Below, piece by piece: positions 22,861 through 23,112 of a DNA stretch of 23,112 nucleotides. This stretch comes from Anaerolineaceae bacterium (GTDB lineage: Bacteria > Chloroflexota > Anaerolineae > JAAYZQ01), in assembly GCA_012514775.1 (NCBI GenBank), contig JAAYZQ010000017.1:1-23112 (forward strand). Direction: 5' to 3'. Below the pieces are notes generated by a model, which saw nothing but the letters and a program-made list of their open reading frames with translations, was not told where the DNA came from and searched no databases. Numbering within the stretch: position 1 is the first letter of the stretch; every line of letters begins with the position of its first letter. The position numbers were made by a program, and so were the translations under genes.

Positions 22861-23032
22861 TCCCGACGCCGGACCATCGGGACGGTGCGTCCGCCACACC
22901 GTCCTGCGTCGGGTGCAGGGGGACAGGTGCGATCCGGCCCGCTGGGTCCTCCTCCCGACACCGTCCGCCGGTCCCGACGCCGGACCGTCGGGACGGTGCG
23001 GGACAGGTGCCTGCGAGGGGAGGGGAGATGCG
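22861..23032. repeat. GC-rich repeat and hairpin cluster after the exporter operon
   Basis: A 29-base unit at 22861-22889 recurs at 22972-23000 with one mismatch. In the second copy TCCCGACG (22972-22979) pairs perfectly with CGTCGGGA (22986-22993), and in the first copy the single change leaves one mispair. An 11-base word, GGGACAGGTGC, occurs at 22920-22930 and 23000-23010, and CCTGCGAGGGGAGGGGAG at 23010-23027 matches the element at 15941-15958. The first hairpin begins 3 bases after the last HlyD stop and may help end transcription. No gene is supported from 22858 to the window end. Confidence 0.7.
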
Positions 23033-23112
23033 GGAGTGCTTATTACTCATCGGCGTTCTCCTTGCCTGCAGGGGGGCTGGAGCTGACAGCCATGGCGCGC
23101 TGCACGGCCGGA

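Noticed and set aside
22861..23010. CRISPR-like array
   Set aside because: Only two copies of the repeat, unequal flanks, no regular spacers and no cas genes.
22757..23086. A 109-codon frame across the end of the last HlyD gene and the repeat cluster
   Set aside because: It begins inside a real gene in another frame and runs through palindromic repeats; no domain.
23092..23112. Possible start of another plus-strand gene at ATG 23092
   Set aside because: Only seven codons are in the window; GGAG at 23079-23082 is suggestive, but there is nothing to identify a product.

Overview
The window is GC-rich, gene-dense bacterial DNA with no rRNA, tRNA, CRISPR array or insertion sequence that I can see. 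Several features suggest a member of the Chloroflexota (Anaerolineae-like), but this is inference from gene style and not from a marker gene. They are a BdbC/BdbD-like disulfide pair, a MoxR/DUF58/DUF4129 operon, Ser/Thr kinase signalling joined to FHA proteins, and a TetR-controlled ABC-2 exporter with tandem HlyD adaptors. Promoters look like classical housekeeping sites: six close matches to TTGAC(A/G/T)-N17-TATAAT, all with a 17-base spacer.

Layout. (1) 1-1363, + strand: a promoter, then a DsbB-type membrane oxidase and a membrane-anchored DsbA-type thioredoxin, probably working as one oxidative-folding pair. (2) 5701-1369, - strand: five tightly overlapping genes with one promoter. In order they encode a DUF4129 membrane protein, a two-helix membrane protein, a MoxR AAA+ ATPase, a DUF58 protein and a small membrane protein. 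(3) 6504-5815, - strand: an unrecognised six-helix membrane protein with its own promoter and a leader of about 190 bases. (4) 6751-14569, + strand: the most interesting block. A promoter overlapped by an inverted repeat drives three genes: a fused ABC transporter with three FHA domains, a PknB-like transmembrane Ser/Thr kinase whose outer part carries three copies of a His/Cys-conserved module, and a protein with two FHA domains joined to a lecithin:cholesterol acyltransferase-like hydrolase. The kinase-plus-FHA-ABC pairing resembles mycobacterial PknF/Rv1747. Here it gains a lipid-hydrolase-like partner and a distinctive sensor. All three proteins share an E-x-T-x-x-D motif outside their folded domains, a reasonable candidate for phosphorylation followed by FHA binding.

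(5) 15915-14635, - strand: an M24-family metallopeptidase (Xaa-Pro aminopeptidase-like) with all metal ligands present, convergent with block 4 across a strong hairpin. (6) 16059-22857, + strand: a TetR regulator with a palindromic operator just downstream of its promoter, then an ABC-2 permease, two ABC ATPases corresponding to the two halves of YbhF (the first with a degenerate H-loop), and two paralogous HlyD-type adaptors. This is a self-contained drug- or lipid-export operon. (7) 22858-23112: GC-rich repeats and hairpins after the operon, with no gene I can support.

Start codons were moved inward from the longest reading frame where ribosome-binding sites, overlaps or promoters argued for it; reasons are given in each entry. 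Many long open frames on the opposite strands are composition shadows and are left out.
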